From the NCBI GenBank assembly GCA_030066215.1, contig JASJCA010000015.1:1-42044 (forward strand): 42,044 nucleotides of DNA. The letters are read 5' to 3'. Origin of the DNA: Rhodobacter sp. (lineage in GTDB: Bacteria > Pseudomonadota > Alphaproteobacteria > Rhodobacterales > Rhodobacteraceae). Of this stretch, positions 15,780 to 24,708 are shown piece by piece. A program made the translations under genes and the position numbers. Below the pieces are notes generated by a model that ran no database searches, had not been told where the DNA came from, and worked only from the letters and a program-made list of their open reading frames with translations. How positions within the stretch are numbered: the stretch's first letter is position 1; each line of letters opens with the position of its first letter.

Positions 15780-16016
15780 ATGGAAGGCGACGTCGTACAA
15801 ATGGGCGCTTACATCGGCGCGGGTCTGGCATGCACTGGCATGGGCGGCGCCGCGGTGGGTGTGGGCCACGTGGTCGGCAACTTTCTGAGCGGAGCGCTGC
15901 GCAACCCGTCGGCCGCCGGCGGCCAGACCGCGACCATGTTCATCGGTATCGCATTCTCGGAAGCGCTGGGGATCTTCTCGTTCCTCGTGGCGCTTCTGCT
16001 GATGTTCGCCGTCTAA
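15780..16016 (+). CDS. atpE: ATP synthase subunit c
   Basis: A 78-residue proteolipid, the monomer of the rotating c-ring. Two helices are joined by the polar loop ([12 protein letters not shown]). The glycine-rich first helix is [24 protein letters not shown]. The second, [25 protein letters not shown], bears the ion-carrying Glu. No sodium-binding signature (Gln plus Ser/Thr around the Glu) stands out, so proton coupling is expected. A strong ribosome-binding site AAGGAG (15767-15772) precedes the ATG, fitting the high copy number of c. A 43-base gap follows atpB, and a 73-base gap precedes the b' gene. Confidence 0.96.
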   Translation: MEGDVVQMGAYIGAGLACTGMGGAAVGVGHVVGNFLSGALRNPSAAGGQTATMFIGIAFSEALGIFSFLVALLLMFAV

Positions 16017-16089
16017 GGCCTCCACCGCTCCTTACGCGCGGGTGGGCCCTGTGGCCCGCCCGTTGTAGACAAGGTGTCAGGAGGACGAC

Positions 16090-16653
16090 ATGGCAACCGA
16101 AACAGAAAGCCAAGGTGACGCGGCCGCGACCGGCGCCGATGCCGCCCCTGGCGGGGCCGAAGCCGTCGGCATGCCGCAGCTCGACTTTACGACATTCCCC
16201 AACCAGATCTTCTGGCTGGTGGTCACCCTGGTGGTCATCTACCTGATCCTGAGCCGCGTCGCGCTGCCCCGGATCGAAAGCGTTCTGAACGATCGCAAGA
16301 GCACGATCACCGGCGACATCGCGCGCGCCGAAGAGTTGAAGCTGCAGGCCGAAGAGGCCGAGGCCGCCTATAATCAGGCGCTCGCCGACGCCCGTGCCGA
16401 GGCCCAGACGATCATCGCCGAAGCCAAAGCCGAGATGCAGGCCGAGCTTGACGCCGCGACTGCCAAGGCCGATGCCGAGATCGCCGCAAAGGCTGCCGAG
16501 TCCGAACGTGCGATTGCGGATATTCGTGCCGGCGCGATGCAGAGTGTCGAAGAGGTCGCCAAAGCGACCGCGGCAGAGATCGTCTCGGCCATGGGCGGCA
16601 AATCCGACGCCAAGGCGATCGACGCGGCGATCGCCGCGCAGGTGAAGGGGTAG
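16090..16653 (+). CDS. atpF': ATP synthase subunit b'
   Basis: A 187-residue b' subunit of the peripheral stalk, found as a heterodimer partner of b in photosynthetic bacteria and alphaproteobacteria. An Ala/Gly-rich N terminus (about 28 residues) precedes the single membrane anchor ([27 protein letters not shown]). A long Ala/Glu helical coil follows ([26 protein letters not shown] and onwards). AGGAGG sits six bases before the ATG. It is followed by atpF after four bases, so the two stalk subunits are made together. Confidence 0.94.
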   Translation: MATETESQGDAAATGADAAPGGAEAVGMPQLDFTTFPNQIFWLVVTLVVIYLILSRVALPRIESVLNDRKSTITGDIARAEELKLQAEEAEAAYNQALADARAEAQTIIAEAKAEMQAELDAATAKADAEIAAKAAESERAIADIRAGAMQSVEEVAKATAAEIVSAMGGKSDAKAIDAAIAAQVKG

Positions 16654-16657
16654 GGCG

Positions 16658-17212
16658 ATGCTGCGACTGACGGTTCCGATGATCCTGGCCGCCGGGCCCG
16701 CGCTGGCCGCGGGCGACCGGTTCTTTTCGCTGGCCAATACCGACTTCATCGTTCTGATCTCGTTTTTGCTGTTCATCGGCATCCTGGTCTATCTGAAGGT
16801 GCCGGGGCTGTTGGGCGGGATGCTCGACAAACGCGCCGAGGGAATTCGGGCAGAGCTGGACGAGGCAAAGGCCTTGCGGGAAGAGGCGCAGACCGTGCTG
16901 GCGTCCTACGAGCGCAAACAGAAAGAGGTCGCCGAACAATCCCAACGCATCGTCGAGCATGCCCGCGAAGAGGCGCGACTGGCCGCCGAGAAGGCCAAGG
17001 AGGAGCTGCAGGCCTCGATGGCACGCCGCATCGCGGCGGCTGCGGACCAGATCGACTCGGCCCAGGCCAAGGTGGTCAAGGAAGTCCGCGACGAGGCGAT
17101 CACGGTCGCCGTGGCTGCGGCGCGCGAGGTGATCGCCAAGCAGATGACGTCGGCGGCCGCCAACAAACTGGTCGACGACGCCATTGCGGCGGTGGAGACC
17201 AAGCTGCACTGA
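16658..17212 (+). CDS. atpF: ATP synthase subunit b
   Basis: A 184-residue b subunit of the peripheral stalk. The extreme N terminus is hydrophobic (LRLTVPMILAAGPALAAG), then the membrane anchor NTDFIVLISFLLFIGILVYLKVP and a long charged coiled coil (ELDEAKALREEAQTVLASYERKQKEV and onwards) that reaches up to the F1 head. It pairs with the b' subunit. The last gene of the Fo operon, it is closed by an intrinsic terminator 27 bases downstream. The F1 genes (atpHAGDC) are not in the window, as usual for alphaproteobacteria. Confidence 0.95.
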   Translation: MLRLTVPMILAAGPALAAGDRFFSLANTDFIVLISFLLFIGILVYLKVPGLLGGMLDKRAEGIRAELDEAKALREEAQTVLASYERKQKEVAEQSQRIVEHAREEARLAAEKAKEELQASMARRIAAAADQIDSAQAKVVKEVRDEAITVAVAAAREVIAKQMTSAAANKLVDDAIAAVETKLH

Positions 17213-17238
17213 AGCCGTGGTAATTGCCGCGAGAGAAG

Positions 17239-17267
17239 ACCCGGCCCCGCGGCCGGGTTCTTTTTTT
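17239..17267 (+). terminator. Intrinsic terminator of the atp Fo operon
   Basis: Stem ACCCGGCC / GGCCGGGT with a four-base loop, followed directly by TCTTTTTTT. This is a textbook rho-independent terminator 27 bases after the atpF stop. Confidence 0.92.
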
Positions 17268-17367
17268 GTTGCGGTACGCGATGGGTTTGCTGGTCGGCGG
17301 TTGGAGTGACCTGACGAGGAGTCGACACTCGCCCTCGGCGACGTTGCTAGGGTATCACTGGTCGCCC

Positions 17368-17468
17368 GTTCCCCTCGGCGTCAGCCGCGGATCGCGCCCA
17401 GCCCGTTCGAAGGGCTTTCGCCGCCCCGCCGGGGCGACGATCCCATCTCACCCCAGGGCGGGCGCGAT
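17368..17468. repeat. Structured 78-bp repeat plus 5' hairpin, copy A
   Basis: Core 17391-17468, bounded by terminal inverted repeats ATCGCGCCC and GGGCGCGAT, with a preceding hairpin CGGC-GTCA-GCCG. The other copy is at 30121-30222 in the opposite orientation. The two 78-bp cores align without gaps and differ at 8 positions by my count. One internal stem has swapped a C-G pair for a G-C pair between copies, so structure is conserved. Confidence 0.8.
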
Positions 17469-17829
17469 GCGTCGATAGGCCTGCCACACTTGAAGCCTCT
17501 GCGCTTCTGAGAATTCGCAGTGCTAGTTGCAAGGCGCCCGCCCTCGGGGCCGGGCGCGACCCTTTCGCACGGTTGAGGCTTTGTGTTCTTGGCTGTCGCG
17601 AACAGCGGGTTCAGTTCGCACCTGGCAAACCACGGCTCGAGAGGGCGCGGCATTGACAATGACCACTGCCGAACGGGCTCGGCAAGACCCCGACGGCGAG
17701 CGCGTCTGAGGGCGTGCGCCGAGGTGCCAATCTAGGGCGATTCTAGCGTTTTCAGGGCCACGCGTTCCTACCCCCGACCCGCGGCCGAGCGGTGTGAACA
17801 GTCGCGACCTCGAGACCGCGCGGCCGGCC

Positions 17830-18129
17830 TTAGCTGCAGTAGCTCTTCGCGGTCGCGCCGAAGGCTTTGTATTTCTTCCAGAACACCTCGTGGCTTTCGC
17901 GGTCCGACTGCCGGATCTCCTGCGCCATATGCGGGTCTTTGAAGAACTTGACCGCCAGGCGCTGGTCGCTGCGGCTGAGCGTCTGGTCCGCAACGTCCTG
18001 GATGCAGCCGCACAAGGCCCGGCTCGCCGCCTTGCGGTCCGCTTTCATACAGGCCCGCTCGATCATGCCCGCGCTCGCCACGCTCGCGGACGCGACAATC
18101 AGCACTGCCGCAATCGTGAGTGATCTCAT
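17830..18129 (-). CDS. Small secreted Cys-containing protein
   Basis: A 99-residue protein with a clear signal peptide (MRSLTIAAVLIVASASVASA) and a short mature part: GMIERACMKADRKAASRALCGCIQDVADQTLSRSDQRLAVKFFKDPHMAQEIRQSDRE, ending GATAKSYCS. Four cysteines remain after cleavage (one in ERAC, two in CGC, one in SYC), suggesting disulfides in the periplasm. I recognise it as a conserved Rhodobacteraceae family sometimes labelled arginine transporter, a name that its size and sequence do not support. ATG 18127-18129 has GAGGG upstream; two earlier in-frame ATGs would spoil the signal peptide. It is a single gene, with no partner. Confidence 0.8.
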   Translation of the reverse strand: MRSLTIAAVLIVASASVASAGMIERACMKADRKAASRALCGCIQDVADQTLSRSDQRLAVKFFKDPHMAQEIRQSDRESHEVFWKKYKAFGATAKSYCS

Positions 18130-18379
18130 ATCTGCCCTCATCCCCATTCTCGGGTTTCCTGCCCGCGTGGATGTCGTATGCCAGATTTGAGGCCGGTCCC
18201 AAAACGGATCCCGCTGAGGCGCCCCCAATCGGCAATCCCACGCCGATATCCTTGCCTATCCGATCAAGGTTAACGCCTGTTTGCGGCCAAATTGAGGCCG
18301 TTGTCGGTGCTGCGCCGCGGCGAGTGATCCACCTGGCGACCTGGACCGTACTTCTCGGGCAATTCCGATGGAGACCATG

Positions 18380-18580
18380 ATGAGCGATCACGACCGTCTG
18401 AACCGCATCCTCACATTCGCCCAGCACTTGGGCCGCGGCTGGGAGGCCGGCGCCGAGCACGAAGCCCGCAGCCGTCGCTGGCTCGACGACCATGGGCGGC
18501 CCACGGCGGACGGGCTCGCCCTTCTGGCCGCACTCGAAGACCAACGCGCCACCCGCACCGTATTCCGCACCGTGGCCTGA
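18380..18580 (+). CDS. Small hypothetical protein
   Basis: A 66-residue soluble protein, MSDHDRLNRILTFAQHLGRGWEAGAEHEARSRRW and onwards, rich in Ala/Arg and probably helical. GGAG lies six bases before ATG 18380; in-frame ATGs at 18368 and 18377 are less well placed. Third codon positions are mostly C or G, as in neighbouring real genes, which supports coding. No family was recognised. It is isolated between two leftward genes. It could be a chance frame, but codon pattern and ribosome-binding site argue otherwise. Confidence 0.5.
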   Translation: MSDHDRLNRILTFAQHLGRGWEAGAEHEARSRRWLDDHGRPTADGLALLAALEDQRATRTVFRTVA

Positions 18581-18727
18581 AACGACCCGATCGCTCCATG
18601 AATGCAATCGGTCCGGCATCGGCAGACGTCGGCTCTAGCACGAGCGCCTGCCATAGCGGATTGAGGAAAAACGGATCCCGCGCCACTGCGGCACAATGAA
18701 GATCAGCCAGTGGGACCGGCGTGCCGC

Positions 18728-19150
18728 TTACCCCTCGGCGCGCCGCTTCACCGACTGCATCAGCCGATCCGCCTTCTTGCGCACCAGCACCGAGCGTAGA
18801 TCGTGCATCGCCAGAAGCAACGCGTCGGTCACGTCCTCTAAGTCCGAATCCGAGGCGTCCGAGTTTACCCAATGCGTGGTCTGGTTGAGGTAATCCACCG
18901 CCCGGTGGATGTCGTCGATATTGCGCTTGGCCAACAGCGCCCGGCGCTCGGCCATCCAGTCCTCGATCACGGCCATGTCGGCCTCGGTCAGTTGGGTGCT
19001 GCCATGCGGCTTCACCTGGCCGTTGCGGATGTTGACGACCGCGATCTGGTCCATCTCGATCCGCCGCTGCCGGTTCGCCGTATCGACCCGAAACACGAAG
19101 GCGCCGTTTTCACGGACGCGGAAATAATACTCGGGAAGCTCTGCGGCCAT
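18728..19150 (-). CDS. Conserved hypothetical protein downstream of aminotransferase
   Basis: A 140-residue soluble protein. The N-terminal half is beta-rich (LPEYYFRVRENGAFVFRVDTANRQRRIEMDQIAVVNIRNGQVKPHG). The C-terminal half is helical (LTEADMAVIEDWMAERRALLAKRNIDDIHRAVDYLNQTTHWV, then DLEDVTDALLLAMHDLRSVLVRKKADRLMQSVKRR). It starts 10 bases after the aspartate aminotransferase stop with GGGAG upstream of its ATG, so the two form an operon. I recall similar proteins in other Rhodobacterales but know no function. There is no signal peptide and no membrane segment. Confidence 0.8.
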   Translation of the reverse strand: MAAELPEYYFRVRENGAFVFRVDTANRQRRIEMDQIAVVNIRNGQVKPHGSTQLTEADMAVIEDWMAERRALLAKRNIDDIHRAVDYLNQTTHWVNSDASDSDLEDVTDALLLAMHDLRSVLVRKKADRLMQSVKRRAEG

Positions 19151-19160
19151 CCCTCTCCCT

Positions 19161-20420
<1,260 letters not shown>

Positions 20421-20450
20421 TCAACCGGTATCGGCGGAAAGAGGTGTGTG

Positions 20451-20876
20451 ATGGCCGAGCGCGATTACCTGGAGGCCCCCCAAGTCCTGACCCATGCCGG
20501 TTGGTATTCCAACGAGGCCGCCACCTTCGGCGATCGAGTGGCGGCGGGGCGCGAGGCGCTGGGGATCAGCCAATCCGACCTGGCCAAGAAACTCGGCGTC
20601 AAGCTGAAGACGGTGCAGGCGTGGGAAGACGACCTCAGCGAGCCGCGGGCGAACAAACTGCAAATGTTGTCGGGCGTATTGAACGTGTCGCTGGTCTGGC
20701 TGTTGAACGGCGAAGGCGCGGGCGTCGCCGAGCCGGGCGAAGAGGGTGCGCTGAACGGCGACGTCAGCGAGCTGCTGACCGAAATCCGCCAGCTCAAGGG
20801 CACCATCGCGCAGGCCGCGGACCGGCTGGGCGGGCTGGAGAAACGGCTGCGCCGGGCGCTGAAGGACGCGGTTTGA
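20451..20876 (+). CDS. XRE family transcriptional regulator
   Basis: A 141-residue protein. A Cro/CI-type helix-turn-helix spans about residues 30-85 (FGDRVAAGREALGISQSDLAKKLGVKLKTVQAWEDDLSEPRANKLQMLSGVLNVSLVWLLNGEG). A C-terminal helical tail probably oligomerises (LTEIRQLKGTIAQAADRLGGLEKRLRRALK). AAAGAGG sits six bases before ATG 20451; an adjacent GTG three bases earlier is less likely. Its stop overlaps the sdhE start (TGATG), so the two are coupled. This pairing suggests a link to respiration or flavoprotein assembly, but its targets are unknown. Confidence 0.9.
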   Translation: MAERDYLEAPQVLTHAGWYSNEAATFGDRVAAGREALGISQSDLAKKLGVKLKTVQAWEDDLSEPRANKLQMLSGVLNVSLVWLLNGEGAGVAEPGEEGALNGDVSELLTEIRQLKGTIAQAADRLGGLEKRLRRALKDAV

Positions 20877-21136
20877 TGGGCGAAAGCGCCGAGGCGCGGA
20901 TGAAGCGGCTGGCGATGCGCTCTGGCCGGCGCGGGATCAAGGAGATGGATTTGATCCTGGGGGCTTATGCGCGCGACCGGCTGGCGGCGATGGATGAGGA
21001 CGCGCTGCAGCTTTACGACGCGATGCTCAGCGAGAACGACCAGGATCTGTATCTGTGGGTGACCGGGCAGGCGACCCCGCCGCATCGGTTCGCCGGTCTG
21101 ATCGCAGACATCGCAGCCCATGCCCGGGCCGCCTGA
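20876..21136 (+). CDS. sdhE: FAD assembly factor SdhE
   Basis: An 86-residue SdhE/Sdh5-type protein that promotes covalent attachment of FAD to succinate dehydrogenase subunit SdhA. The hallmark region RLAMRSGRRGIKEMDLILGAYA contains the conserved RGxxEMD motif that contacts the flavoprotein. The rest (LYDAMLSENDQDLYLWVTGQATPP) matches the family. The ATG overlaps the regulator's TGA at 20874-20878, implying coupled translation. The sdh genes are elsewhere. Length is standard. Confidence 0.93.
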   Translation: MGESAEARMKRLAMRSGRRGIKEMDLILGAYARDRLAAMDEDALQLYDAMLSENDQDLYLWVTGQATPPHRFAGLIADIAAHARAA

Positions 21137-21231
21137 TCCGGCAAATTCTTAGAAAATCTCAGCCGCTTAACCGAATGTTTGGGGTTGCGCCGCTATTTCT
21201 CGGGCCGAGGCAGCGAATGGCGGAGACACAT

Positions 21232-21732
21232 ATGAGCATTCATTCCAACTTCGGCGGCAGGGTCGCGGACAAGGGCTTTATGTCCCAGTATCTTGAGTCG
21301 TTGTCGCTGGTGGAACGGCTGCACAGGCTTCTTTTGGATGTGATCAAGGACGAGTTCGAACGGCTGGGAATTCTAGAGATCAACTCGGTCCAGGCGCTCT
21401 TGCTGTTCAATGTCGGCGACAACGAGGTTACGGCGGGCGAGCTGAAATCGCGCGGCTACTACCAGGGCTCGAATGTCAGCTACAACCTCAAGAAGCTGGT
21501 CGAACTGGGCTATATGCACCACCAACGGTGCGAGATCGACCGACGCTCGGTCCGCGTGCGGCTGACCGAAAAGGGACGCAATGTGCAGGAGATTGTGTCG
21601 GAGCTGTTTTTGCGTCACGCCGACGGACTCGAGGCACGCTCGGTGCTGGATTTGAACGGTATCGAAGAGATCAACACAGCGCTTCGTCGGGTCGAGCGCT
21701 ATTGGAGCGATCAGATCCGCTATATCTACTGA
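21232..21732 (+). CDS. ldtR: MarR-type winged-helix regulator, LdtR-like
   Basis: A 166-residue winged-helix protein. The core YLESLSLVERLHRLLLDVIKDEFERLGILEINSVQALLLFNVGDNEVTAGELKSRGYYQGSNVSYNLKKLVELGYMHHQRCEIDRRSVRVRLTEKG is close to LdtR, a MarR-family regulator known in Rhizobiales for activating an L,D-transpeptidase and osmotic-stress genes. ATG 21232 has GGAG six bases upstream. An in-frame ATG 15 bases earlier is less well placed, and the far longer upstream frame overlaps sdhE. No transpeptidase gene is adjacent, so its regulon must be elsewhere. The gene stands alone with repeat elements downstream. Confidence 0.85.
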   Translation: MSIHSNFGGRVADKGFMSQYLESLSLVERLHRLLLDVIKDEFERLGILEINSVQALLLFNVGDNEVTAGELKSRGYYQGSNVSYNLKKLVELGYMHHQRCEIDRRSVRVRLTEKGRNVQEIVSELFLRHADGLEARSVLDLNGIEEINTALRRVERYWSDQIRYIY

Positions 21733-21753
21733 CGCACCGGCTGCCAAATTGTG

Positions 21754-21853
21754 CGCCTGCGGCGCGCTCTTTGAGTTGCGCCCGCCTGCGGCGGTCGCGG
21801 TGGGCGGGGGACGCCGTCCCCCGCGCCCCCTGGAATATTTCGGACGAGAAGAA
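21754..21853. repeat. Rhodobacterales-type intergenic hairpin element, copy 2
   Basis: Same layout as the element at 14003-14113: GCCTGCGGC, GAGTTGCGCCCGCCTGCGGC, a perfect GGGGGACG/CGTCCCCC hairpin (around 21808-21823), GCGCCCCCTGGAATATTTCGG and a GAGAAGAAG tail. It follows the LdtR-like stop codon by 22 bases and may terminate that transcript. Confidence 0.6.
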
Positions 21854-21943
21854 GAGCCGGACACCTCTGCGTTCGAGATCGTGCGGGACGGCTAGAGGTG
21901 TGGGTCCGCATCTCAAAATGGGAAGCGGCGGCGCGCCTTACGG

Positions 21944-22026
21944 TTTGCGCCCGCCTGCAACGTCTGCGGCGGTTGGGGACGGCTGTCTCCCTCGCCGCCA
22001 GGAGGTTTTGGGACGAAAAGAACAGC
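21944..22026. repeat. Rhodobacterales-type intergenic hairpin element, copy 3
   Basis: A more diverged copy. It keeps GGTTTGCGCCCGCCTGC, TCTGCGGCGGTTGGGGAC, a degenerate hairpin (GGGGACGG...TGTCTCCC), GCCGCCAGGAGGTTTTGGGACGA and AAAAGAA. It lies about 90 bases from copy 2 in the same orientation, so the pair probably arose by tandem duplication. Confidence 0.5.
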
Positions 22027-22339
22027 AGTACCGGTGCCGTCGCTTCATCCACTGTGTTGGAATGAGGGGCCGCGTGGCCGGTTGGAGGGGCTTTGTCTGG
22101 GCCGGAGCGGCCGTGCGGCCGGTCGGCGGAGCCGCGTCGGGGCCGCAGAGGCAGCGCGATGGTCAGAGTGGCTACGCGGCACCTGGACTCGCTGCGCGGC
22201 GCGCGGAACGGCTGCGCTCAGGGCTGTAGTGTCGACGCGGTATGAAGATGGACAAGGCGCGGTGTGTGAATTGGCGGCGCGGAGGACCGGTGGGCCTCCA
22301 CGGCGCCGGAATGGCCGCCGCGGGTTGGGACCCGTCGGC

Positions 22340-23131
22340 CTATTCGGCGCGCCCGCTTGACGTCGCGGGCTTCGGGCGCAGGGGCTGCAGACGAGCCGGG
22401 TGGCCAGCGTCGCTGACGGCGAGTGTTTGCAATTCGCGCAACAGCTTGCGGGCCATGGCGTCCTGGAAGTCCTCGAAGCCGAGCGCGACCTCGACGAAGG
22501 CGTCCGGCCCGCGGATCACCTCGACCTTGAAATAGGCCCAAAGCTCGGGGATCTGCACCTGGCGTTCATCGCCATGGCTCATCGGATCGGCGCCGATCAC
22601 CAGCGCGTTGACGGTGATGCCCTCGAGCAGCGGCTCGCCGCCCAGGTCGCGGGGCCGCGGGCCGGTGTTCGACTTGCCGTCGCCGGAGAGATCGAGCGTG
22701 TGCTTCCAACAGTCCGGCTGCCGCGCCAGTTGCCGGGCGCCGGCGAGCATCGCCTGGCCGATGGCGGTGGGCGGCTCGGTGGCGACGCGCGGCGTACCGG
22801 CCAGCGTCGCGGCGACCCCGCGCAGCACCGCAGCATCGGTGATCTCGGTCCAGGGCACCAGCGCGCGGGTGCTTCCGAGCCCGGCCCATTCATAGACGTA
22901 GAGCCGCACAGGTGTGTCTGGAAACGCCAGGAACGCCGCCTGAACGTCCGGCACCAGCAGCGCCCCGGCCAACCCGTCGAGCTGCAGCCGATATTCGCGC
23001 CCGTCGACCGAGCCCGAGACGTCGAGCCCGATCGCCAATGCCTGCCGGCACGCGGCCTCTGCGGCCCCAGACGCCGCAAGCACAAGCGCAAAGACCGCCG
23101 CCCTGGACCCGCCGCCCACGCATAGGCGCAT
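22340..23131 (-). CDS. DUF1194 secreted vWA-like protein (first of pair)
   Basis: A 263-residue exported protein with signal peptide (MRLCVGGGSRAAVFALVLAASGAAEA). The DUF1194 domain follows: LAIGLDVSGSVDGREYRLQLDGLAGAL with a MIDAS-like DxSxS metal site, YVYEWAGL, TAIGQAMLAGARQLAR, and TLDLSGDGKSNTG. These are von Willebrand A-type folds of unknown function found mainly in Rhodobacterales and Rhizobiales. ATG 23129-23131 gives the signal peptide; longer in-frame starts (for example 23200) add non-hydrophobic sequence. It lies downstream of a second DUF1194 gene with a 205-base gap, so it may have its own promoter. Confidence 0.85.
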   Translation of the reverse strand: MRLCVGGGSRAAVFALVLAASGAAEAACRQALAIGLDVSGSVDGREYRLQLDGLAGALLVPDVQAAFLAFPDTPVRLYVYEWAGLGSTRALVPWTEITDAAVLRGVAATLAGTPRVATEPPTAIGQAMLAGARQLARQPDCWKHTLDLSGDGKSNTGPRPRDLGGEPLLEGITVNALVIGADPMSHGDERQVQIPELWAYFKVEVIRGPDAFVEVALGFEDFQDAMARKLLRELQTLAVSDAGHPARLQPLRPKPATSSGRAE

Positions 23132-23336
23132 ACGGGACTTGATCCTTGGCCCGCAGCGCCGCGCCGCGCGGGCAGCCAGCCACCGGCTCCAAGGAATCAT
23201 CTGGCGGAAGACATCTTGTCGGGATCTGGGGGAGCTTTGCGTGGGTGCGCCATTGGGTTGAGCCCCCAATGGACGACGCTCCCTCAGCCGGTCGGATCGC
23301 GCAGCGATCCGAAACCGAAATCGGCAGCGGCCCGCA

Positions 23337-24035
23337 TCAGCCACCGCGTTTAAGCCAGCGCCCCGGCGCCCAGCCAATCGCGCGGGTCTCAAGCTCGCGC
23401 ACAAGTTTGCGCTTCATCGCGCGTTCGAAATCGTGGAAATCCACGGCCTCCTCGACAAAGGCGCCCGGCCCCTTGATCAGCTCGCGCCGGTAGTAGCCGG
23501 CCAGATCGTCGTCCTGTCCGCCGATCGACAGCCCGTTCACCGTCACCTCGCTCAGCGCGAAGTTCTCGTAGGCCAGCCGCGGTGCGAAGCCGTCGTTATT
23601 GACCCCGTCGCCCGAGACATCGAGGGTCTGGAACAGGCAAGGCGGCGCCTCGGCGAAGACCTGCGCGGCGTAGCCGAGCGCATAGCCCAGGGCGGTGGGA
23701 AACTCGGCATAGCGCCGCCGCGACTGGCGGATCTCGGAGGCCGCCGTCAGGATGTCGGCGCGGGTCTGCAGGATCCGCCAGTTCAGCGTCACGTCCTGCT
23801 GATAACGCCCGCTCCATTCGAACACCGCCAGCGCCACGGTCTCGCCCGGGACCGACAGGATCGCCTCCTGCACCTCGGGCGAGGCCAGCGCGTTGGCCAG
23901 GCCAAAGCGCTGCAGCCGGTCCTCGTCCTGGTCGACCGAGGACGAGATGTCGAGCGCCAGGGCCAGGGCCAGCCGGCATTCGGCCGCCGCCGGACCCGCG
24001 GCGAGCAGGACCAGCAGCGCCCAAAGCCTTACCAA
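23337..24035 (-). CDS. DUF1194 secreted vWA-like protein (second of pair)
   Basis: A 232-residue paralog of the neighbouring DUF1194 protein. The signal peptide is VRLWALLVLLAAGPAAAEC and the metal-site motif LALDISSSVDQDEDRLQRFGLANAL. It also has VFEWSGRYQQD, FPTALGYALGYAAQVF and TLDVSGDGVNNDG. The only start that gives an intact signal peptide is TTG at 24033-24035, which overlaps the last codons of the glyoxalase gene by seven bases. Translation is therefore probably coupled and limited. The two paralogs share all key blocks but are well diverged. Function is unknown; a calcium- or magnesium-dependent adhesion role is only a guess from the fold. Confidence 0.85.
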   Translation of the reverse strand: MVRLWALLVLLAAGPAAAECRLALALALDISSSVDQDEDRLQRFGLANALASPEVQEAILSVPGETVALAVFEWSGRYQQDVTLNWRILQTRADILTAASEIRQSRRRYAEFPTALGYALGYAAQVFAEAPPCLFQTLDVSGDGVNNDGFAPRLAYENFALSEVTVNGLSIGGQDDDLAGYYRRELIKGPGAFVEEAVDFHDFERAMKRKLVRELETRAIGWAPGRWLKRGG

Positions 24036-24457
24036 TGGCCCGTGTTCTCCATGCTGGCCCAGGGCTCAGCGGGGGCCAGCGACTGGCCCGCCTGCAGCAG
24101 CTCGATCGAGACGTTGTCGGGCGAACGAATGAAGGCCATGTGGCCGTCGCGCGGCGGCCGGTTGATGGTCACCCCGTTGTCCATCAGGTGCTGGCACATC
24201 GCGTAAATGTCGTCGACCCGGTAGGCCAGGTGCCCGAAATGGCGGCTGTCGCTGGGCAGCCCGTCGTCGCCGTCCCAGTTGTAGGTCAGCTCGACCGAGG
24301 CGTTGTCCTGCCCCGGTGGGGTCATGAAGACCAGCGTGAACCGGCCCTGGTCGTTGTCGATCCGCCGGGTCTCTTCCAGGCCCAGAAGTTCGTAGAACGC
24401 TTTCGACGTGTCCAGGTCCTTCACCCGGACCATGGTGTGCAGATAGGTGATGCTCAT
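24029..24457 (-). CDS. gloA: Lactoylglutathione lyase-like VOC protein
   Basis: A 142-residue vicinal-oxygen-chelate protein, most like glyoxalase I, which isomerises the methylglyoxal-glutathione hemithioacetal to S-lactoylglutathione. The two beta-alpha-beta-beta-beta modules show the metal ligands His7 (YLHTMVRVKDL), Glu in SVELTYNWDG, His in FGHLAYRVDD and Glu in VSIELLQAG. SKAFYELLGLEETRR and RPPRDGHMAFIRSPD also match. GGAG precedes the ATG by ten bases. Its last codons contain the TTG start of the downstream DUF1194 gene. Metal preference (nickel or zinc) cannot be read from the sequence. Confidence 0.9.
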   Translation of the reverse strand: MSITYLHTMVRVKDLDTSKAFYELLGLEETRRIDNDQGRFTLVFMTPPGQDNASVELTYNWDGDDGLPSDSRHFGHLAYRVDDIYAMCQHLMDNGVTINRPPRDGHMAFIRSPDNVSIELLQAGQSLAPAEPWASMENTGHW

Positions 24458-24708
24458 CGCTGACTCCGCTGTTTTGCGGCCAGCCTAGCATGATCCGCCG
24501 CGGCGGCCAGACCAAGCACTCGGCAGCGGCGGGATTCCACGCGGGTTTTTTCGCGTACGCTTGGGCCAGACGGAGGACAACGCGACCGAAGCAGATGCCG
24601 GCAGCTGTCAGTCGGCCGCTGCCCAGGGCCACGGCTCATCCTAAGGCGGGATGCGCCAGGTTCATGTCCACGCCCACGCGGGTCAGCCCGGACCCGCCCA
24701 ACGATCGG

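Larger units (their letters stand above)
17213..17829. other. Long non-coding stretch after the atp operon
   Basis: 617 bases without a credible gene. It holds the atp terminator (17239-17267) and one copy of a structured repeat (17368-17468). About 360 further bases (17469-17829) contain only short frames of non-coding composition. Within the latter, GCCCGCCCTCGGGGCCGGGCGCGA near 17539-17562 recalls the GC-rich ends of the nearby repeat, so decayed repeat sequence is likely. No tRNA cloverleaf was found. Confidence 0.6.
21733..22339. other. Repeat-bearing intergenic region
   Basis: 607 bases between the convergent LdtR-like and DUF1194 genes. It holds two intergenic hairpin elements (21754-21853 and 21944-22026). 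The remainder is high-G+C sequence whose frames have Arg/Gly/Ala-rich non-coding composition. No gene, tRNA or coding remnant was recognised. Confidence 0.6.

Noticed and set aside
17469..17829. Possible tRNA or small RNA gene after the atp operon
   Set aside because: No T-loop/anticodon pattern or CCA-end cloverleaf could be drawn; only repeat-like GC-rich segments are visible.
18201..18681. A 14-base direct match AAAACGGATCCCGC at 18201 and 18668
   Set aside because: It is short, has little extension on either side, and is probably chance or a trace of a decayed repeat.
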